A DNA stretch of 64,000 nucleotides from Occallatibacter sp. (GTDB lineage: Bacteria > Acidobacteriota > Terriglobia > Terriglobales > Acidobacteriaceae): assembly GCA_031296305.1 (NCBI GenBank), contig JARLFZ010000004.1:34120-98119 (forward strand), given 5' to 3'. The notes under the pieces are model-generated. The model saw nothing but the letters and a program-made list of their open reading frames with translations. It searched no databases and was not told the origin of the DNA. Below are positions 7,163-16,735 of this stretch, piece after piece; position 1 is the stretch's first letter, and the number at the start of each line of letters is the position of its first letter. The position numbers and the translations under genes were made by a program.

Positions 7163-9286
7163 TCAGGGAGTCATTACGGGCAGCTGGACCGCGGAGTCAT
7201 GGCCGGGGCCGGAGTAGATGGTGATGGTCGCGGGCTTGTAGGCGGAAGCCTTGGCTTTCATGATGTTTGGCACAAAGGTTTGCGGATTGCGATCGTAAAG
7301 CGGGAACCATGTGCTTTGGATTTCGACCATGACGGTGTGGCCAGCCTTGAAGACGTGGTCTACATCGTGAAGGCTGAACTTGTACTCGTGAATGGAACCC
7401 GGCGCGAGCGCGGCGGGGCGATCGTAACCTGACAGATAGCGGCCGCGAAAGATTTCAGCGTTGGTGATGAGTTGGTAGCTGCGCATTTTCGGGTCGGGAT
7501 CGTCATCGGGATACTGATCGATGAGCTTGACGACGAGATCGTTGTCGCTTCCAGTGGTGGCAGCGTAGATATCCGCGAAGACCTCGCCGGTTACGATCAG
7601 GTTCTGCGTGAGCACGGGCAGCTTGAACATGGCGACGTCGTTGCGGCTGGTTACAAAGCGCTGGTCTTCGGTGAGCCAGTTGTACCACTGTGAGCCGTCG
7701 GAGTAAGTGGGTTGAATGGGGCGGTGACGATAGGGGACCGGATTGGCAGGATCGCTTACGTAGGATGCGGTTGCCGTGGTCGTTGAGGAACTCCAACTGA
7801 GCAGGCCTGCGCCCGCGAGATAGAGGCTCGTGGGATGCGATTCTTGGGGCGGGAAGTGGGAGTAATACTGCCAGGTGTTCGAGCCAGTTTGAAAACTGGC
7901 TGTGTCTTCGAGAGTGAAGCCGGGGTCATCCTTGAGATAGTGTGCGAAAAACCTTGCTTCGATGCGCGACCGGAACTCGGTGCCGATGGGCTCGCCGTAA
8001 TCGAGATTGCCCAGGCTCCAGTTAGGCGATGACCAGTAGCCGTGACGCCAGGGGCCGAGCACCAGGAAGTTCTGGTGTTTGGTGTCGTGCGGCTCGAGCT
8101 TTGCGTATTCTTCTTGCGGGCCGTACATATCTTCCTGGTCGTAGTAACCGCCGACGCTGAGCGTGGGCACGGCGACCGTGTTGAGTGCATTCTCAACGGC
8201 GCGCGGGACCCAAGTGGAATCGTACGCAGGATGATTGAGGAAGAGCTTCCAGGTGGGCAGTAGAGCGGCGCCGGACTCTTTGACATCGCGGGCAAAGTTC
8301 CCTCGCTCGAGAAAATAATCGAAGCCGTCGACGGGCAGCCCGTCCTTGTCGCGGCCGTAATCCACCGCGGTCCAGTCTTTGGTGGATTCGAGATCGCGCA
8401 CGTAGTCGTAGCCGTAGCTCTGGCGGAAGGCGCCGTTGTGAAAGAAATCGTCGCCCATCCAGACGTCGATCATCGGCGCCTGCGGCGAGATGGCTTTTAC
8501 TGCGGGATGCGGATCGATGCCCGCCATCATGGCGAGAAAGCCGTCGTAACTGGTGCCGGCAAGTCCGACGCGGCCATTATTGCCGGGCACGTTTTGGAGG
8601 AGCCAGACGACGGTATCGTAAGCGTCGGTGCTTTCGTCGACGGCCGCGGGATTTTTGTGATCGGCGAGCGGATGCATCATGATGAATTTGCCCTCGCTTC
8701 TCGATCGCCCGCGAATGTCTTCGGCCACGTAGATGTAGCCGTCGCGCGCCAACTCCGCACGCGATTGGAAGAAAGATGCGCGGCTTGTATCTTCGACGCC
8801 GTAGGGTGTGCGCTCGAGGAGAATGGGCAGCGGCGCGGCGATGTCGGAGGGTTTGAGGATCACCACGTGGAGCTTGACGCCATCGCGCATGGGAATCATG
8901 GCCTCGGTGCGCACGTAATCGTGGAAGACGTGATGCACCGGCGGCCCGCTGCGCTCAAAGACGATGCCGGGAAACGTGGAAATCGAGACGGAGGTTGCCT
9001 GGCCGGATGCGTCGAGGGAAAAGACGACCTTGTCATCGCCATGCGCGAAGCCGAAAATCGTTGCCGAGATCTGTTTGAGCTGCTCGGGCACAGAGCGTTC
9101 GGATTCGAGAGTCAGTATGTGGTCCTGTACATAAAAGGTGAAGGCGTTGCCCGGCTGGCCGGGAATGGTGTACTCGCCGGCAAAGGCATCGAGAGGCGCG
9201 GCTCCAGGGGTTTGCGAGGTGATAGCGGAAGGGACCGCAAACAGGCCAAGGAACAGAACGGAATGCAGGACGCGCTTGGAAATCAA
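7163..9286 (-). CDS. CocE/NonD family hydrolase (X-Pro dipeptidyl-peptidase S15 type), secreted
   Basis: A long serine hydrolase with HDYVRTEAMIPMRDGVKLHV (start of the S15 domain), VGLAGTSYDGFLAMMAG (nucleophile Ser in GTSYDG, about residue 242), the catalytic-acid region, and VLGPWRHGYWSS (catalytic His). The C-terminal galactose-binding-like domain includes PVLTQNLIVTGEVFADIY. The best start is TTG at 9286: GGAGAG lies 7 bases upstream and the product opens with a signal peptide (ISKRVLHSVLFLGLFAVPSA). ATG 9352 or TTG 9370 would put an unlikely polar leader before it. It could act on peptides, esters or acylated substrates. No linked gene narrows this. Confidence 0.85.
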   Translation of the reverse strand: MISKRVLHSVLFLGLFAVPSAITSQTPGAAPLDAFAGEYTIPGQPGNAFTFYVQDHILTLESERSVPEQLKQISATIFGFAHGDDKVVFSLDASGQATSVSISTFPGIVFERSGPPVHHVFHDYVRTEAMIPMRDGVKLHVVILKPSDIAAPLPILLERTPYGVEDTSRASFFQSRAELARDGYIYVAEDIRGRSRSEGKFIMMHPLADHKNPAAVDESTDAYDTVVWLLQNVPGNNGRVGLAGTSYDGFLAMMAGIDPHPAVKAISPQAPMIDVWMGDDFFHNGAFRQSYGYDYVRDLESTKDWTAVDYGRDKDGLPVDGFDYFLERGNFARDVKESGAALLPTWKLFLNHPAYDSTWVPRAVENALNTVAVPTLSVGGYYDQEDMYGPQEEYAKLEPHDTKHQNFLVLGPWRHGYWSSPNWSLGNLDYGEPIGTEFRSRIEARFFAHYLKDDPGFTLEDTASFQTGSNTWQYYSHFPPQESHPTSLYLAGAGLLSWSSSTTTATASYVSDPANPVPYRHRPIQPTYSDGSQWYNWLTEDQRFVTSRNDVAMFKLPVLTQNLIVTGEVFADIYAATTGSDNDLVVKLIDQYPDDDPDPKMRSYQLITNAEIFRGRYLSGYDRPAALAPGSIHEYKFSLHDVDHVFKAGHTVMVEIQSTWFPLYDRNPQTFVPNIMKAKASAYKPATITIYSGPGHDSAVQLPVMTP

Positions 9287-9379
9287 AATGGGTCTCTCCA
9301 AAGAGCTCGCACGAATGAACAGGCCCGTGGTCTTGGCAAATTCGCGCCACATGCGAAGCGACGAGCGCAAGCCGATGCG

Positions 9380-10339
9380 CTAGTGCGCGTGGCTGTGGCC
9401 GTGAGGATGCGCATGGCCGGTGGAGATGGCCTCGGGAGGCGCAACGCAGCCGTCGAGGAACTCGCAGCCAATGTGCTCGAATTGAATGGTGGTGTGGCTG
9501 ATCTGATACTGCTCGCGGAGCAGACCGTTGAGCTTGACGAGAATGCACGCGCTTTCAGACAGTGGAATGTCGGCGATGGTAACGTGGCACGCCAGGGCGC
9601 GCGAATGCGAGCCGAGGCACCAGACATGCAGGTCGTGAACGTTGACGACGCCCTCCACGGCTTCCATGCCGGAGCGAATCTGGGCCGGCGAGCAGCCGCG
9701 GGGCGCGCCCTCGAGGAGAATATTCAGGGTTTCGCGGATGATGCCGATACTCGACCAGAAGATGAGCGCGGCGATGAGCAGCGAGAGAACGGGATCGATC
9801 CAGCTTTGTCCGGTGAGCAGAATGCCGAAGCCGCCAGCGATGACGGCGGCTGTGGAAAGCGTGTCGCCGGCCATGTGCAGGAAGGCGCTGCGCAGGTTGA
9901 CGTCGCGGGCCACGCCCCACAAAAGCGCGGCGATGATGCCGTTCATGGCGACGCCTGCGGCGGCCACGATCATCATGAGGCGTGGTTGGACGGCGACGGG
10001 GGCGCTGAGACGGTGCACGGCCTCGACTGCGATGCAGAGCGAGATGGCGATAAGAGTGCCGGCGTTGATGAAGGCAGCAAGGACTCCGGCGCGCTGGTAG
10101 CCGAAGGTGCGGGCGTGGTCGGCAGGACGCGACTGAAAATAGACTGCGGCAAAACTGAGCAGGAGGGCGAGAAAATCGGAGACATTGTGGCCGGATTCGG
10201 AGAGCAGCGCCAGCGAGTGAGCGCGCAAACCAGCGATGAATGTGACGACGACGTAAACCAAGGTGGCGGCCAGCGAGATGCGCAGGACCAGGGTTGTCCG
10301 TTTCGCATTTTTGTCAGCTTGCGCCGGGTGCCAATGCAT
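9380..10339 (-). CDS. Cation diffusion facilitator (CzcD/ZitB-type metal efflux)
   Basis: Six-span CDF transporter that exports Zn2+, Co2+ or similar ions in exchange for protons. The metal-site signatures are SESGHNVSDFLALLLS (HxxxD, span 2) and HMAGDTLSTAAV (HxxxD, span 5). The cytoplasmic C-terminal domain is present (VEGVVNVHDLHVWCLGSHS). The protein ends in a His-rich tail (HAHPHGHSHAH) likely to bind metal. ATG 10339 is chosen because the in-frame upstream extension is Arg/Pro-rich noise read through a micro-repeat. The ribosome binding site is weak. Confidence 0.9.
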   Translation of the reverse strand: MHWHPAQADKNAKRTTLVLRISLAATLVYVVVTFIAGLRAHSLALLSESGHNVSDFLALLLSFAAVYFQSRPADHARTFGYQRAGVLAAFINAGTLIAISLCIAVEAVHRLSAPVAVQPRLMMIVAAAGVAMNGIIAALLWGVARDVNLRSAFLHMAGDTLSTAAVIAGGFGILLTGQSWIDPVLSLLIAALIFWSSIGIIRETLNILLEGAPRGCSPAQIRSGMEAVEGVVNVHDLHVWCLGSHSRALACHVTIADIPLSESACILVKLNGLLREQYQISHTTIQFEHIGCEFLDGCVAPPEAISTGHAHPHGHSHAH

Positions 10340-10372
10340 AGAGATAGTGTAACCGGGGTTGGGTATGAAAAG

Positions 10373-10415
10373 ACAGGGAACAAGGGAACGAGGGAACAAG
10401 CGAACAAGAGAGCGG
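10373..10415. repeat. Micro-repeat AGGGAAC(A/G)(A/G) between two minus-strand genes
   Basis: Consecutive units CAGGGAACA, AGGGAACG, AGGGAACA, GCGAACA make a degenerate 8-base tandem array. It lies just downstream of the stop of the gene at 10438-10914 (minus strand), again at a gene 3' end. Confidence 0.6.
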
Positions 10416-10437
10416 GCGGCGTTGCGAGGCTGCGGAG

Positions 10438-10914
10438 CTAATGGCCGCCAGGTTCGAGATGACTGCGGTCGATGGGATCGGGGTCGTCGATGGAGGGGAA
10501 TTGCGGCAGGCCCGCGCGCAGCCCGGTCCAACCCTCGGCGACCACGATGCTGTTATAAGGGTTGCCGGGCTGGTAGCGCACGGTGCAGGGAAATCCGGCA
10601 CGCACTTTGCCTGTCTCGACCACGCCAAGCATTGCGGTAATTTCCTGCGAGCACTCGTAGTCCACGCCGCCGATGCGGTAGCTGAAGAGGAGGAAGGTCA
10701 GAGGCCGGCCGTCTGCGCACGCCACTTCGTAGACGTCGAGCAGCATGCCGTCAACGAGTCGACCCGACTGGACCAGGAACTGACGGCGCGCGCGCTCGAT
10801 CTCCTCCGCGCTAGGGCGCCGGCGCAACACCAGCCAAAGAGCCAGGGCCGCGGCCGCGGCAACTGTAGTTGCGCCGGCCGCGATCTGCCAGTCGTTGTTG
10901 TTCGGAAAGGTCAT
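10438..10914 (-). CDS. Hypothetical membrane-anchored protein, 158 aa
   Basis: One N-terminal membrane span (about residues 10-30, AAGATTVAAAAALALWLVL) is followed by a Lys/Arg stop-transfer patch (RRRPS) and a soluble domain with FLLFSYRIGGVDYECSQEI and FPCTVRYQPGNPYNSIVVAEGW. The soluble part resembles the DUF3592-type layout, but I cannot assign it with confidence. It is divergent from hslV across 221 bases and upstream of the CDF gene on the same strand. Confidence 0.7.
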   Translation of the reverse strand: MTFPNNNDWQIAAGATTVAAAAALALWLVLRRRPSAEEIERARRQFLVQSGRLVDGMLLDVYEVACADGRPLTFLLFSYRIGGVDYECSQEITAMLGVVETGKVRAGFPCTVRYQPGNPYNSIVVAEGWTGLRAGLPQFPSIDDPDPIDRSHLEPGGH

Positions 10915-11135
10915 TTACGGGTGGACATTGCCCTCAACAGCCCCCAGATTGAGGATACCGCACGCGAAATGCCGGTTGGGCTGGGTGACGGCGTGTCTTG
11001 ACGGCCGCAGCGATTGCGGCAATCCGGAAGAGCTCCAACGTCGCGCAAATGCCCTATACTCTAGGTTGCATCGGGCGCGGGATTCCTGCCTGTGAAGGGC
11101 CCGTGTTTGCCAGAGTTTGAGGATTGAAAACTGCC

Positions 11136-11678
11136 GTGAAAGAGCATTTGACGTTTCATTCGACAACCGTGATCTGCGTGCGGCGCAACGGCGATGTGGT
11201 GATGGCCGCCGACGGCCAGGTGACCTTCGGCGATCACGTGTTGAAGCACTCGGCCAAGAAGATACGGCGTCTCTTCCAGGACAAGATTCTGGCGGGATTC
11301 GCGGGTTCGACGGCCGACGCGTTCAATTTGTTTGCGCGGTTTGAGACCAAGTTGGAGCAGCACGCCGGGAACCTGAACCGTGCCGCCGTGGAACTGGCCA
11401 AGGACTGGCGCACCGACAAGATGCTGCGCAACCTGGAGGCATTGCTGCTGGTGGCCGACAAGGCGCAGACGTTTTTGATCTCCGGTTCAGGAGATGTAAT
11501 TGATCCCGACGAGCCGCTGGCGGCAATCGGGAGCGGCGGAAGCTACGCCACGGCTGCGGCCCGCGCATTGATGGAGAACACCGACTTGAGCGCCCGCGAA
11601 ATCGCCGAGAAGGCGATGAGAATCGCAAGCGAGATCTGCATTTATACCAACGACCGGATTACGGTGGAGGAGTTGTAA
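11136..11678 (+). CDS. hslV: ATP-dependent protease peptidase subunit HslV
   Basis: HslV is the proteasome-like, dodecameric peptidase core of the HslUV (ClpQY) protease. The catalytic N-terminal threonine is in [11 protein letters not shown], followed by the family signatures [31 protein letters not shown] and [19 protein letters not shown] 11136 leaves a nine-residue propeptide, close to other HslV proteins; TTG 11124 would leave thirteen. The ribosome binding site (GAGG at 11119-11122) is too close for TTG and rather far for GTG, so the start is uncertain. Its partner hslU follows after one intervening gene. Confidence 0.93.
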   Translation: MKEHLTFHSTTVICVRRNGDVVMAADGQVTFGDHVLKHSAKKIRRLFQDKILAGFAGSTADAFNLFARFETKLEQHAGNLNRAAVELAKDWRTDKMLRNLEALLLVADKAQTFLISGSGDVIDPDEPLAAIGSGGSYATAAARALMENTDLSAREIAEKAMRIASEICIYTNDRITVEEL

Positions 11679-11713
11679 GTCTGACGGGCGCAGAAGGCAT
11701 TGCAGGAGCCGCC

Positions 11714-12133
11714 ATGGGAGGGTATTCCGGCACACCGCTCTTGAAAAAACTCGGCATCAAAGAAGGGGATCGCGTGCTGCTGCGGCGCCCGCCCGCCACG
11801 CTGCCCGAGGAGTTGAAGGAATATGCGAAGGCGCGATTGCAAGATCGCCTGGACGTGATCATTTTGTTTGCGCGGTCGTTTGCGGAGTTTAAGCGGGAGT
11901 TTGCTGCACACCAAGGATCGATCAAAACAGATGGAATGATCTGGGTGGCGTGGCCTAAAAAGGCTTCGGGGATGCAGACCGACCTGACGGAGAATGCGAT
12001 TCGAGACACGGCGCTCAAGACACCTTTTGTAGATGTGAAAGTTTGCGCAATTGATGAAACCTGGTCGGGACTGAAGCTGGTGGTGCGCAAGGAGCACCGG
12101 AATTCCTTCGGCCGGGAATTGAACAGGAATTGA
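11714..12133 (+). CDS. DUF3052 family protein between hslV and hslU
   Basis: The opening GGYSGTPLLKKLGIKEGDRV, the central LDVIILFARSFAEFKREF and DGMIWVAWPKKASG, and TWSGLKLVVRKEHR are characteristic of DUF3052, a small family of unknown function related in sequence layout to methyltransferase-like folds. AGGAG lies 5 bases before the ATG. The gene is 35 bases after hslV and 13 bases before hslU, so all three are probably one transcript. That suggests, but does not show, a link to proteolysis or heat stress. Confidence 0.8.
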   Translation: MGGYSGTPLLKKLGIKEGDRVLLRRPPATLPEELKEYAKARLQDRLDVIILFARSFAEFKREFAAHQGSIKTDGMIWVAWPKKASGMQTDLTENAIRDTALKTPFVDVKVCAIDETWSGLKLVVRKEHRNSFGRELNRN

Positions 12134-12146
12134 CTACTGAAAAAAT

Positions 12147-13649
12147 ATGGCTATCTATCTGCCCGCATCCGCTGAAGAACAGGACGTCTCGCTGGACGAG
12201 CTGACGCCGCGCGAAATTGTGACCGAACTCGACAAGCACGTGGTAGGCCAGAGAGCCGCCAAGCGCGCGGTGGCGATTGCGTTGCGCAACCGGCAGCGCC
12301 GCCAAAAGCTGCCGCCCGACATGGCCGACGACATCATGCCCAAGAACATCATCATGATCGGACCGACAGGCGTGGGCAAAACCGAGATTGCGCGAAGGCT
12401 GGCCAAGCTGACCAATTCGCCATTCCTGAAGGTGGAGGCGTCGAAGTTTACCGAGGTGGGCTACGTGGGCCGCGACGTGGAGTCGATGATCCGCGACCTG
12501 GTGGAGATCGGCATCGACATGGTGCGCGAAGAACGCCTTGAAGAGGTGGAAGACCGCGCCGAGATGAACGCCGAGGAGCGCCTGCTGGACGTGCTGCTGC
12601 CTCCGCCGCCGGCGGCGCCACACGGGCAGGAGGGTCAACTCAAGCTGCCCGAATCCGATAGCCATCAACGCTCGCGCGAAAAGGTCCGCCAGCAATTTCG
12701 CGAGGGCAAGCTCGACGACCGCATCGTGGAGATCGACGCCCGCGAGCGCTCCACGCCGCAGTTCGGCATCATCTCAAACCAGAACCTTGAAGACATGGAG
12801 ATGAATCTGAAAGATATGCTGCCCAACATTTTTGGGAGCGGCACGAAAAAGAAAAAGATGAAGGTGTCCGATGCCTTTGACTACCTGGTGCAGGAGGAAG
12901 AGGGCCGGCTCATCGATATGGATTCGGTAACCCGCGCTGCCGTGGAGCGCACGGAATCGAACGGGATCATTTTCCTGGATGAGATCGACAAAATTGCCGG
13001 GCGCGAGAGCGGACACGGGCCCGATGTATCTCGAGAAGGTGTCCAGCGCGACATTTTGCCGATTGTCGAAGGCACAACGGTGAACACGCGCTACGGCATG
13101 GTGCGCACCGACCACATTCTTTTTATCGCCGCGGGCGCGTTTCATGTTTCCAAGCCCAGCGACCTGATTCCCGAACTGCAGGGGCGCTTTCCCATCCGCG
13201 TGGAGCTGCAATCGCTGACGGTCGAGGATTTCCTGCGCATTTTGACGGAGCCCAAGGCCTCGCTGACCAAACAATATGCGGCGCTGCTTGAGACCGAGGG
13301 TGTGCGGCTGGAGTTCGCGCCGGATGCGCTGCGCGAGATGGCGGAGTTCGCTTTCAAGGTGAACGAGCAGACCGAAAACATCGGCGCACGCCGGCTGCAC
13401 ACCATTATGGAACGCGTGCTCGAGGACATCAGCTTTCTGGCGCCCGATGTGGCGCGCCGCACATCGGATGAACAGGCCGCGGCGGCAATTCAAAAGGCCA
13501 TTCGCGACGAAGCGACCACGCCGTTACCCTACGAGGAGCGCATGGCGACGCACGGTCCTGAGAAGGTTTTCCTGATCGACGCCACCTACGTGAAGCAAAT
13601 GGTGGCTTCGATTGTGAAGGACCAGGATCTGTCGCGGTACATCCTCTAA
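12147..13649 (+). CDS. hslU: ATP-dependent protease ATPase subunit HslU
   Basis: HslU is the AAA+ unfoldase that feeds substrates to HslV. Visible features are [21 protein letters not shown] at the N-terminus, Walker A GPTGVGKT (about residue 71), the GYVGRDVE pore loop, a long insertion (I) domain at about 130-260, Walker [12 protein letters not shown], the arginine-finger region [12 protein letters not shown], sensor 2 [17 protein letters not shown], and the C-terminal DLSRYIL tail that docks into HslV. At 500 residues it is longer than the E. coli protein; the extra length lies in the I domain. It is cotranscribed with hslV and the DUF3052 gene. Confidence 0.95.
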   Translation: MAIYLPASAEEQDVSLDELTPREIVTELDKHVVGQRAAKRAVAIALRNRQRRQKLPPDMADDIMPKNIIMIGPTGVGKTEIARRLAKLTNSPFLKVEASKFTEVGYVGRDVESMIRDLVEIGIDMVREERLEEVEDRAEMNAEERLLDVLLPPPPAAPHGQEGQLKLPESDSHQRSREKVRQQFREGKLDDRIVEIDARERSTPQFGIISNQNLEDMEMNLKDMLPNIFGSGTKKKKMKVSDAFDYLVQEEEGRLIDMDSVTRAAVERTESNGIIFLDEIDKIAGRESGHGPDVSREGVQRDILPIVEGTTVNTRYGMVRTDHILFIAAGAFHVSKPSDLIPELQGRFPIRVELQSLTVEDFLRILTEPKASLTKQYAALLETEGVRLEFAPDALREMAEFAFKVNEQTENIGARRLHTIMERVLEDISFLAPDVARRTSDEQAAAAIQKAIRDEATTPLPYEERMATHGPEKVFLIDATYVKQMVASIVKDQDLSRYIL

Positions 13650-13674
13650 GTCTCTCGGAAAAAGTCAGCGCAGA

Positions 13675-14271
13675 TTACGCGGTGCTTTTGCCGGCGCGCA
13701 ATGCGGCGACGATCTCCGCTGTGCTGCGCACCCGGCCCACGCGAGGAAAAATGTTGACGATGGCGTTGGCGTGGCTTTCGGCATTGCGGGAGGTCATGGC
13801 GTCTTCGGCGAACACCTGCTCAAAGCCGCGCTCGTAAGCGTCGCGGGCCGTGCTTTCGACGCCGATATCGGTAGCGATGCCGCAAAGGATGATGGTCGAG
13901 AGGCTGCGGCGCCGCAACTGCAATTCGAGATCGGTGCCGTAGAATGCTCCCCACTGACGCTTGAGAATGACAAGATCGTTGGGTTGGCGGTTGAGCTCGG
14001 GAATCAGCTCGCTCCAATCGGGCGGTAGTGAACCGGGCATACGCATGGGTTCGTCGCAGGCGACCTGGAGACCGTCGCCGCCGTCGGGCGAGCGGCCCAC
14101 GTGCACCAGAATTGGCTGCGCGCCTGTGCTGCGTGCGGCGTCGAGCAGCGCGACAGTATTGGCGATGACGGTGGATGTGGAGTGCGGGTTGCCGGGAAAC
14201 CGCACAATGCCTTTTTGCAGATCGATGACGACGACCGCAGTGCGGCGCGGCTCAAGAATGAGTTCGCTCAT
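13675..14271 (-). CDS. Isochorismatase-like hydrolase lacking the usual nucleophilic Cys
   Basis: The isochorismatase fold is shown by AVVVIDLQKG (catalytic Asp, about residue 16), LVILKRQWGAFYGTDLE (catalytic Lys) and LCGIATDIGVESTARDAYERG. In cysteine-hydrolase members of the family the last motif reads TDxCVxxTAR. Here that Cys is Gly (TDIGVEST), as in true isochorismatases, so an amidase reaction using that Cys is unlikely. The start at 14271 has GGAGGAAC just upstream. It converges on hslU. The substrate is unknown. Confidence 0.82.
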   Translation of the reverse strand: MSELILEPRRTAVVVIDLQKGIVRFPGNPHSTSTVIANTVALLDAARSTGAQPILVHVGRSPDGGDGLQVACDEPMRMPGSLPPDWSELIPELNRQPNDLVILKRQWGAFYGTDLELQLRRRSLSTIILCGIATDIGVESTARDAYERGFEQVFAEDAMTSRNAESHANAIVNIFPRVGRVRSTAEIVAALRAGKSTA

Positions 14272-14461
14272 GATGTTCCTCCAGGATGGCGGTGGCGCTG
14301 CGGCGTGAGAGCGAGATCTGCCGTTCGATGCGGGCCATTTTGATTCTCGCATGACGGCTGCTGGCCCGGTTTGCGGCGGGATTGGGAGTGGACCACGGCG
14401 CGGGATGCACGAATGCGGCGTTACAATGGGAGCCGATCATTCTGAGAGGAGCTCCTGAGCC

Positions 14462-16735
14462 ATGAGGTTTCGTATTGCGATGGTTCTTATTCTGGCGGCA
14501 ATGCTTGTACTGCCGGCGGGAGCCGGTTGCCAGCAACCGTGGCAGCATTTGCAAAGCCCGACGGCCGCTCAAGTGGCTGCGCGGTGGAAGACTCCTCCGC
14601 CGGAGTACGGTCCCGAGCCGTATTACGGATTGAATGGCAGCGTGAGTATTGCGCAGGTGGAGCGCGATCTGGACACACTGCAAAATCTGGGCTTCCGGGC
14701 GGTGACGGTGCAGGCAGGATTCAACATGCCGTTTGCGTATCTGTCGTCGGAGTACTTTGCCTTCTTCCGCAAGTTTGTGGAGGAGGCCAAGCAGCGCAAT
14801 ATGCGGGTCTGGATTGTGGACGATGCCGGCTACCCCAGCGGCTTTGCCGGAGGGAAGTTCACGAGCGAGAAGCCCGAACAGCGGATGCAGGCGCTGGAAG
14901 TGGAAGAGAAGATCCCGGTGGCGGGTGGGACGACACTGCACAAAGAGCTACCGGAAACGGTGGTGAGCGCGGCCGCAGTGGACTCGAACGGCGCGGCGAT
15001 GCCACTGCCGTTGCACGGAAATACTCTCGATTGGACTGCGCCCCAGGGCAATTGGACCGTGCTGCTGGTGGATCACGAGTTCCGCACCTCGCCCACGCGA
15101 TCGGATACGAATCCCAAGCGCGTGAAAGATACGGAGCAGTCGCTCGAAGACTACATGGACCCGGCGGCGACACGGCAATACCTGGCATTTACGCACCAAC
15201 AATACAAACACTACGTTGGCGATGAGTTTGGCAAGACGATCATGGGCTTCCGAGGCGACGAACCCGACTACTCGATTGCTGGGCTGCCGTGGACGCCGAA
15301 GTTTTTCGCGCGTTTTCGTGAGATCAAAGGCTACGACGTGCAGCCGTATGCGGCGCTGTTTGCCGAGACGCCATCGCGGCGCGGGCAAGATGGTTCAACA
15401 GGGGGCGTCGCAATCCATCTGACACCGGAACAGTTGCGCATCAAGGGCGATTATTATGACGTGTTCTCGCAGATGTTTGCTGCAGGCTTCTTTGAGCCGC
15501 AGGGCGAGTGGTGCGCAGCCAACCATCTGGAATACCAGGTGCACCTGAATCACGAAGAGATGGAGATGGAGCTGACCCACAGCGAGGGCTCGTTCTTTCG
15601 CGACATGCATTGGGTGGAGGTGCCAGGGATCGATGCCATCTGGCACCAGATCTGGAAGGATACGATCTCGGATTTTCCGCGGCTGGCGAGCTCGGCGGCG
15701 CACGTGGACGGCAAGCCGCGCGCGTTTACTGAGAGTTTTGCGGCGTACCGGCCGGCGCCCGATGTGGAGATGGCACGGTACATCGTGAACGAACAGTTTG
15801 TGCGCGGAGTAAACCTGGTGGAGATGATGTATTTCCCCGCGACCTCAGCGGGACCGCGGTCGGCGCCGTCGTACATGGGCCAGCCGGGATTTTCCGATCT
15901 GACAGCCTACGTGCGGCGCATGAGCTACCTGATGACGATGGGACGGCCCGACGCGACGGTGGCTCTTTATTTGCCGTCGATGTCGATGTGGATGGGCGAC
16001 GGCAAGTCGGACGAGCAACTTGTGTCGTCAGAACGATTGCTCAGCGAGCACCAGATCGACTTCGACATTGTGGACGAAGATGCGCTGGTGAGCGGGTTGA
16101 AGGCGCTGCCCGGCGCATTGGAAACGCGGAGCGGGAATCGGTATCGCACGGTGATCCTGCCTGCGCCGCTGGTGCTGCCGGCTGCGGCGGAGACGCGACT
16201 GAAGGCATTCGCGCGCAGCGGCGGGAAGGTGGTTTTTCTAGGCGGCACGCCGGAGTGGATCGCGGGCCGGACGATTCGTGATGCAAGGGCTGCAACGGCG
16301 GCGGAGTTTTCATGGGCAACCGTGGTGAGGGGTCAACTGCCACCGACGCCGACTCCGCCAGCCGAGCCACCGCCGGCGCCGCCAGTGCCGCAGACGGTCT
16401 CTGCGGAGGTGCTGGCGACGCTGCAGTCGGCAGTGATTGCGCCGGTGGTCACGATGGACGCTCCGGATACGGCGTTGCGCGTGATGAAGCGCCGTTGGAA
16501 GGACGCCGATGTGTACCTCTTCTTCAACGAGGGCGCGCGGACGAGCCAACACACTGTGACGCTGATGACGACTGGGCGCGTCGAAATTGGACACAACCAA
16601 ATAGGACGCAATGTGGAATCGTGGGATGCGCAGACGGGCTCGGTGACGCCGCTCGATGCGACGCGGAGCGGTGGGCATGCGGTCATTCAACTCGATCTGG
16701 AGCCTTACGCGACGAAGGTGATCGTGGTTCGCTGA
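14462..16735 (+). CDS. GH106-like alpha-L-rhamnosidase, secreted
   Basis: A 757-residue protein with an N-terminal signal peptide (MRFRIAMVLILAAMLVLPAGAG). The text MRVWIVDDAGYPSGFAGGKF matches the GH106 signature in which an Asp/Glu-rich stretch precedes PSGxAGG. It is followed by MGFRGDEPDYSI and HEEMEMELTHSEGSFFRDMHW in the catalytic barrel, and a C-terminal beta-sandwich region (DVYLFFNEG, LEPYATKVIVV). GH106 enzymes remove terminal alpha-L-rhamnose from rhamnogalacturonan or arabinogalactan side chains. The gene opens the glycan region but is on the opposite strand from the main enzyme block. A Pro-rich linker (PTPTPPAEPPPAPPVP) sits near residue 625. Confidence 0.8.
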   Translation: MRFRIAMVLILAAMLVLPAGAGCQQPWQHLQSPTAAQVAARWKTPPPEYGPEPYYGLNGSVSIAQVERDLDTLQNLGFRAVTVQAGFNMPFAYLSSEYFAFFRKFVEEAKQRNMRVWIVDDAGYPSGFAGGKFTSEKPEQRMQALEVEEKIPVAGGTTLHKELPETVVSAAAVDSNGAAMPLPLHGNTLDWTAPQGNWTVLLVDHEFRTSPTRSDTNPKRVKDTEQSLEDYMDPAATRQYLAFTHQQYKHYVGDEFGKTIMGFRGDEPDYSIAGLPWTPKFFARFREIKGYDVQPYAALFAETPSRRGQDGSTGGVAIHLTPEQLRIKGDYYDVFSQMFAAGFFEPQGEWCAANHLEYQVHLNHEEMEMELTHSEGSFFRDMHWVEVPGIDAIWHQIWKDTISDFPRLASSAAHVDGKPRAFTESFAAYRPAPDVEMARYIVNEQFVRGVNLVEMMYFPATSAGPRSAPSYMGQPGFSDLTAYVRRMSYLMTMGRPDATVALYLPSMSMWMGDGKSDEQLVSSERLLSEHQIDFDIVDEDALVSGLKALPGALETRSGNRYRTVILPAPLVLPAAAETRLKAFARSGGKVVFLGGTPEWIAGRTIRDARAATAAEFSWATVVRGQLPPTPTPPAEPPPAPPVPQTVSAEVLATLQSAVIAPVVTMDAPDTALRVMKRRWKDADVYLFFNEGARTSQHTVTLMTTGRVEIGHNQIGRNVESWDAQTGSVTPLDATRSGGHAVIQLDLEPYATKVIVVR

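Noticed and set aside
8438..10441. 667-residue plus-strand frame across the CocE and CDF genes
   Set aside because: It is antisense to two well-supported genes, has Arg/Asp/Gly-rich composition with no domain text, and arises from GC-rich third positions.
14462..14530. Lipoprotein signal on the GH106-like protein
   Set aside because: The Cys after the hydrophobic segment is preceded by GAG rather than a proper lipobox, so an ordinary signal peptide is more likely.
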